Of a DNA stretch of 64,000 bases, positions 59,903 to 64,000 are shown piece by piece. The translations under genes and the position numbers were made by a program. The stretch lies in assembly GCF_014638275.1 (NCBI RefSeq), contig NZ_BMFJ01000001.1, positions 1,414,338-1,478,337 of the forward strand, given 5' to 3'. The notes under the pieces are model-generated. The model was not told where the DNA came from, did not search any database, and saw nothing but the letters and a program-made list of their open reading frames with translations. Positions within the stretch are counted from its first letter, which is position 1, and each line of letters opens with the position of its first letter. The DNA comes from Primorskyibacter flagellatus (lineage in GTDB: Bacteria > Pseudomonadota > Alphaproteobacteria > Rhodobacterales > Rhodobacteraceae).

Positions 59903-62605
59903 TCAGCCTCCCAGTACGGCCTCGGCGGCCTTGATTGCTTCTCCGGCGGCCGATGCATCCGCCCCGCCGCCCTGCGCCATGTCGGGACGGCCACCGCCGC
60001 CCTTGCCGCCCAGCTTCTCCACTGCCGCACGGACGAGGTCCACGGCCGAGACGCGGGCGGTCATGTCTTCGGTCACCCCCGCCGCCACGGCAGCCTTGCC
60101 GCCGGTGTCGGCAATCAGCAGCACCGCGCCGGACCCGATCTGTGCCTTGAACTGGTCGATCAACGCCGGGAGGTCCTTGCCCGACACGCCGGTCAGGGAC
60201 TGGGCCAGGAACTTCACGCCATTGATGTCACGCGCCTCGGCACCACCGCCCTGCCCTGTGCCGCCGGAACCTGCCCCTGCCATTGCGAGGTCGCGGCGCA
60301 GCTGCGCGACTTCGTTCTGCAGCGCGCGGCGTTCTTCCATCATCGCCTTCACGCGGGCGACGGCATCCTCGCCGGTCGCCTTGAGCATGCCTTCGATGGC
60401 GCTCAGCGCCCTGTCGCGACCGCGCAGTTCGGCCATGGCCGCCTGCCCCGTCAGCGCCTCGATCCGGCGGACCCCGGCGGAGGAGGCGGTTTCCGAGGTC
60501 AGCGCAAAAGCCCCGATGTCGCCGGTGCGGGTGACATGGGTGCCGCCGCAGAGTTCCAGCGAATAGGTATTCCCGTCCGCCCCCTTTCCGGTGTCCTTTC
60601 GGCCCATGGAGACAACGCGGACCTCGTCGCCGTATTTCTCACCAAACAGTGCCTGAGCGCCAAGGGCGCGGGCGTCATCGGGCGTCATGATGCGGGTGTC
60701 GACGGCGGAGTTCTGGCGGATGAAGGCGTTCACCTCGCGTTCGACCTGTGCGATCTGGTCGGCTGTCAGGGCCTGCGAATGCGAGAAGTCAAAGCGCAGC
60801 CGGTCCGGCGCGTTGAGCGAACCGCGCTGCGCGACGTGATCGCCAAGGGCCTCGCGCAGGGCTTCGTGCAGCAGGTGCGTGGCGGAGTGGTTGGCACGGA
60901 TGGTGGACCGGCGGGCATGATCGACCTCAAGCGCGACGGGGTCGCCGACCCTGAATGCGCCGGTGCCAAGCGTGACGTTATGCGCGAAGACCTTCCCGCC
61001 GCCCATTTTCTGGGTGTCGGTGACCGTGGCGATGTGGTCCTCATCCTCAAGCCGCCGCAACCAGCCGGTGTCTCCGACCTGACCGCCGGACTCTCCGTAG
61101 AACGGAGTCTGGTTGGCGATGATCCAGCCACTTTCACCGGGTTCCAGCGCCTTGACCTCTGCGCCGTCCTTCACGATGGCGAGAACGACGCCCTCGGCCT
61201 GTTCCGTATCGTAGCCGAGGAAATCGGTCGCTCCATGCTGGTCGGCAATGTCGAACCAGACGGAGAGGTCCGCGGATTCGCCCGTTCCCGCCCAGGCCGC
61301 GCGGGCCTTGGCCTTCTGTTCGGCCATGGCGGCGTCGAAGCCGTCGGTGTCCACAGTGCGGCCCTTTTCCCGCAGTGCGTCCTGCGTCAGGTCGAGCGGG
61401 AAGCCATAGGTGTCGTAAAGCTTGAAGGCCGCCTCTCCGGGTAGCGCCGCCCCTTCGGCCAGCCCGCCGAGTTCGTCATCCAGCAGCTTCAGCCCGCGGT
61501 CGAGCGTGGTGCGGAAGCGGGTTTCCTCAAGCTTCAGCGTCTCCTCGATCAGCGCTCTGGCGGCACGCAGTTCGGGATAGGCCTCACCCATCTGGCGGAC
61601 CAGTTCGGGAACCAGCCGGTACATCAGCGGGTCCTTTGCGCCCAGAAGATGAGCGTGGCGCATGGCGCGGCGCATGATCCGGCGCAGCACGTAGCCGCGA
61701 CCGTCGTTGGACGGCATCACCCCGTCCGCGATCAGGAAGGACGTCGAGCGCAGATGGTCCGCGATCACCCGGTGGTGGGTCTTGCCGGGGCCGTCAGGTT
61801 CGGTGCTGGTGGCGTGGGCCGAAGCCTCGATCAGCGCGCGCATCAGGTCGGTGGCGTAGTTGTCGTTGGTCCCCTGCAGCAGCGCGGCGACGCGTTCGAT
61901 GCCCATGCCGGTGTCGATCGACTGCGCCTCGAGATCCCGGCGCGATCCGTCCTCGAACTGTTCGAACTGCATGAAGACGAGGTTCCAGATCTCGATGAAC
62001 CGGTCGCCGTCCTCCTCAGGGCTGCCCGGAGGGCCGCCCCAGTATTTGTCGCCGTGGTCGTAGAAGATCTCGGTGCAGGGGCCGCAGGGGCCGGTCGGTC
62101 CCATCTGCCAGAAGTTGTCGCTGCCCCCGCCCGGCTTGTCGCCGATGCGGATGATGCGGTCGTCGGTCAGGCCCGCGACCTTCTTCCAGATCTCCGCCGC
62201 CTCGTCGTCCGTCTTGTAGACGGTGACCAGCAGCTTGTCCTTCGGGATGCCCAGTTCCTTCGTCACCAGTTCCCAGGCAAAGGGGATGGCATCCGATTTG
62301 AAATAGTCGCCGAAGCTGAAATTCCCCAGCATTTCGAAGAAGGTATGGTGGCGCGCGGTATAGCCGACGTTGTCGAGGTCATTGTGCTTGCCCCCGGCGC
62401 GCACGCATTTCTGCGCGGTGGTGGCGCGGGTGTAGTCGCGGGTTTCGACCCCGGTGAACAGGTTCTTGAACTGCACCATGCCGGAGTTCGCGAACATCAG
62501 CGTGGGATCGTTGCGCGGCACGAGCGGAGAGGAGGGAACGACCCGGTGGCCCTGCTTCTCGAAGTAGCCAAGGAAGGTCGAGCGGATATCGGCGAGGCCA
62601 GTCAT
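59903..62605 (-). CDS. alaS: Alanyl-tRNA synthetase
   Basis: 900 residues from ATG 62605 ([20 protein letters not shown]); the in-frame extension to 62851 is not conserved. Class II motifs [18 protein letters not shown] and [14 protein letters not shown], the editing domain ([26 protein letters not shown] with metal ligands) and a C-terminal DHHA1/C-Ala part are visible. It charges tRNA-Ala and edits serine/glycine errors. Convergent with recA? No: both are on minus, recA first. Confidence 0.98.
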   Translation of the reverse strand: MTGLADIRSTFLGYFEKQGHRVVPSSPLVPRNDPTLMFANSGMVQFKNLFTGVETRDYTRATTAQKCVRAGGKHNDLDNVGYTARHHTFFEMLGNFSFGDYFKSDAIPFAWELVTKELGIPKDKLLVTVYKTDDEAAEIWKKVAGLTDDRIIRIGDKPGGGSDNFWQMGPTGPCGPCTEIFYDHGDKYWGGPPGSPEEDGDRFIEIWNLVFMQFEQFEDGSRRDLEAQSIDTGMGIERVAALLQGTNDNYATDLMRALIEASAHATSTEPDGPGKTHHRVIADHLRSTSFLIADGVMPSNDGRGYVLRRIMRRAMRHAHLLGAKDPLMYRLVPELVRQMGEAYPELRAARALIEETLKLEETRFRTTLDRGLKLLDDELGGLAEGAALPGEAAFKLYDTYGFPLDLTQDALREKGRTVDTDGFDAAMAEQKAKARAAWAGTGESADLSVWFDIADQHGATDFLGYDTEQAEGVVLAIVKDGAEVKALEPGESGWIIANQTPFYGESGGQVGDTGWLRRLEDEDHIATVTDTQKMGGGKVFAHNVTLGTGAFRVGDPVALEVDHARRSTIRANHSATHLLHEALREALGDHVAQRGSLNAPDRLRFDFSHSQALTADQIAQVEREVNAFIRQNSAVDTRIMTPDDARALGAQALFGEKYGDEVRVVSMGRKDTGKGADGNTYSLELCGGTHVTRTGDIGAFALTSETASSAGVRRIEALTGQAAMAELRGRDRALSAIEGMLKATGEDAVARVKAMMEERRALQNEVAQLRRDLAMAGAGSGGTGQGGGAEARDINGVKFLAQSLTGVSGKDLPALIDQFKAQIGSGAVLLIADTGGKAAVAAGVTEDMTARVSAVDLVRAAVEKLGGKGGGGRPDMAQGGGADASAAGEAIKAAEAVLGG

Positions 62606-62766
62606 GGTCGGCGCGGTCTTTCGGTCTGAATTCCGGTTGGAGCGGGGATAAACCTTGTGGCGCAGGTGGTAAAGGAGAATGAGGGGGCGCGGGCGGTTCG
62701 CCGTAGGGGGGCATCCTCCGACCTGACCGGGGATCGCCTGCACGCCTCTGCGCCCGGAGAGGGGAG

Positions 62767-62789
62767 ATCCTCTGATCAAGTCAGAGGAT
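62767..62789. repeat. Palindromic repeat, family of 1573-1601
   Basis: ATCCTCTGA, TCAAG, TCAGAGGAT: arms and TCAAG centre match the 1573 element with base changes kept symmetrical. It lies in the alaS-recA gap. Confidence 0.65.
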
Positions 62790-62850
62790 GACGGGCGGGG
62801 AGGTGACAGGCCCGATGGTGACGGACAGGACAAGCGCGGGGCGCAAAGCA

Positions 62851-62876
62851 AAAGGCCCGGCTCTGCGGCCGGGCCT
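62851..62876 (-). terminator. Intrinsic terminator of recA
   Basis: Minus-strand AGGCCCGGC, CGCAGA loop, GCCGGGCCT is followed by TTTGCTTTG, 21-46 bp past the recA stop. alaS then needs its own promoter in 62606-62850, where no clear one was seen. Confidence 0.8.
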
Positions 62877-62896
62877 TCTGTCAGCGGGTCAGAGGA

Positions 62897-63970
62897 TCAC
62901 GCGTCGAGCACGTCGTCGGTGCTGTCCTCATCGCTCGACCCGAAGTCGAGGCCGTGAGAGGCGCGGATCTTGTCCTCGATCTGATAGGCGATGTCGGGGT
63001 TTTCCTTGAGGAAGACCTTGGCGTTCTCCCTCCCCTGCCCGATGCGGTCGTCGCCGTAGGAATACCAGGAACCGGACTTGTCCACGACACCGGCCTTCAC
63101 GCCGAGGTCGAGCAGTTCGCCGGTCTTGGAGATCCCCTCGCCATACATGATGTCGAATTCCACCTGCTTGAACGGCGGGGCGACCTTGTTCTTGACCACT
63201 TTCACACGGGTCTGGTTGCCGACGATTTCGTCACGCTCCTTGATCGCACCGATGCGGCGGATGTCGAGGCGGACGGAAGAGTAGAATTTCAGCGCGTTGC
63301 CGCCCGTGGTGGTTTCGGGAGAGCCGAACATCACGCCGATCTTCATCCGGATCTGGTTGATGAAGATCACCATGCAGTTCGACCGGGCGATGGAGCCGGT
63401 CAGCTTGCGCATGGCCTGGGACATCAGGCGGGCATGCACGCCGACTGAACTGTCGCCCATGTCGCCCTCAAGCTCGGACTTGGGGGTCAGGGCGGCGACC
63501 GAATCGACGATGACCATGGAGACGGCGCCGGAGCGGACAAGCGTGTCGGTGATTTCGAGTGCCTGTTCACCTGTGTCGGGCTGGGAGATCAGCAGTTCGT
63601 CAAGGTCGACACCAAGCTTGCGGGCGTACTGCGGGTCGAGCGCGTGTTCGGCGTCGACAAAGGCGCAGACACCTCCCTTTTTCTGTTCCTCGGCGACGCA
63701 GTGCAGGGTCAGCGTGGTCTTGCCCGAGGATTCCGGTCCGTAAATCTCGATGATCCGGCCCTTGGGCAGACCGCCGATGCCAAGCGCGATGTCGAGGCCG
63801 AGCGACCCTGTCGAGGTCGCCTCGATCTGCTGGATGGCGTCCTTGCCGCCCAGTTTCATGATCGATCCCTTGCCGAACTGCCGTTCGATCTGGGCCAGCG
63901 CCGAGTCGAGCGCCTTCTGCTTGTTCTCGTCGCGCTTGCTGTCCATTGAAAGAAGATCTGCCGTTGCCAT
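62897..63970 (-). CDS. recA: RecA recombinase
   Basis: 357 residues. Walker A GPESSGKT at 78-85, the ATP-cap and L1/L2 regions (KTGQAL-equivalent [46 protein letters not shown]). RecA drives homologous recombination and LexA cleavage. The acidic C-tail ([13 protein letters not shown]) is typical. The promoter and any SOS box lie beyond or at the window edge (63971-64000 shows none). Confidence 0.98.
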   Translation of the reverse strand: MATADLLSMDSKRDENKQKALDSALAQIERQFGKGSIMKLGGKDAIQQIEATSTGSLGLDIALGIGGLPKGRIIEIYGPESSGKTTLTLHCVAEEQKKGGVCAFVDAEHALDPQYARKLGVDLDELLISQPDTGEQALEITDTLVRSGAVSMVIVDSVAALTPKSELEGDMGDSSVGVHARLMSQAMRKLTGSIARSNCMVIFINQIRMKIGVMFGSPETTTGGNALKFYSSVRLDIRRIGAIKERDEIVGNQTRVKVVKNKVAPPFKQVEFDIMYGEGISKTGELLDLGVKAGVVDKSGSWYSYGDDRIGQGRENAKVFLKENPDIAYQIEDKIRASHGLDFGSSDEDSTDDVLDA

Positions 63971-64000
63971 TGTTTCAGCCCCTTATTCCATACCCGTTTA

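Overview
This is a 64 kb stretch of chromosomal, mostly housekeeping DNA from a high-GC alphaproteobacterium. Protein content points to the Rhodobacteraceae/Roseobacter group: ALA synthase HemA instead of the C5 route, CtrA next to the small DUF1153 protein SciP, LpxI in the lipid A cluster, a TrmFO-type tRNA methyltransferase, a RodZ-like helix-turn-helix protein beside ispG, and many short GC-rich palindromic intergenic repeats. I see no rRNA, tRNA, CRISPR array, insertion sequence, prophage or plasmid gene.

Layout. 1-5.7 kb: two tandem DsbA-like thioredoxin-fold proteins, then (minus) ispG, rodZ-like and hemA, with an FNR-type box upstream of hemA. 6-15.4 kb (plus): two EamA exporters, a FadL-type outer-membrane protein, a P-loop protein, metA, an alpha/beta hydrolase, ppk2, a TetR regulator and a membrane-bound chemoreceptor. 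15.5-16.6 kb (minus): rplM-rpsI with a recognisable promoter and a leader hairpin. 16.8-25.2 kb: lipoprotein, thioesterase, enoyl-CoA hydratase, di-haem peroxidase, trmFO, gluQRS, hisI, Fe-S scaffold protein and a soluble chemoreceptor. 25.2-31.2 kb (minus): a 40-residue small protein, recG, ligA, ctrA and sciP, then mnmA (plus).

32.5-45 kb (minus) is the classic envelope cluster in transcription order pyrH, frr, uppS, cdsA, dxr, rseP, a small membrane protein, bamA, ompH/skp, fabZ, lpxA, lpxI, lpxB. It joins ribosome recycling, undecaprenyl phosphate, phospholipid, isoprenoid precursor, outer-membrane assembly and lipid A synthesis. miaA and an AraC-family regulator diverge from it. 47.1-53.5 kb (plus) is the main accessory module: a five-gene oligopeptide-type ABC importer region (AraC regulator, Tat-exported binding protein, two unusual permeases, fused double ATPase). 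Between regulator and importer lie TGTCG-containing direct repeats at 21-22 bp spacing, which I propose as the operator. 53.6-64 kb: a periplasmic protein of unknown function, a lytic transglycosylase, ssb, a FemAB-like acyltransferase, typA, a VOC protein, DUF1330, alaS and recA.

No completely new system is evident. The best leads are the AraC/ABC-importer operator, the ctrA-sciP regulatory block, a cluster of three palindromes in a 571-bp gap at 21.4-22.0 kb, a strong hairpin in the rplM leader, three unlabelled small membrane-type proteins, and one repeat family placed at operon junctions. All calls come from reading the sequence and knowledge of families; no searches were run.
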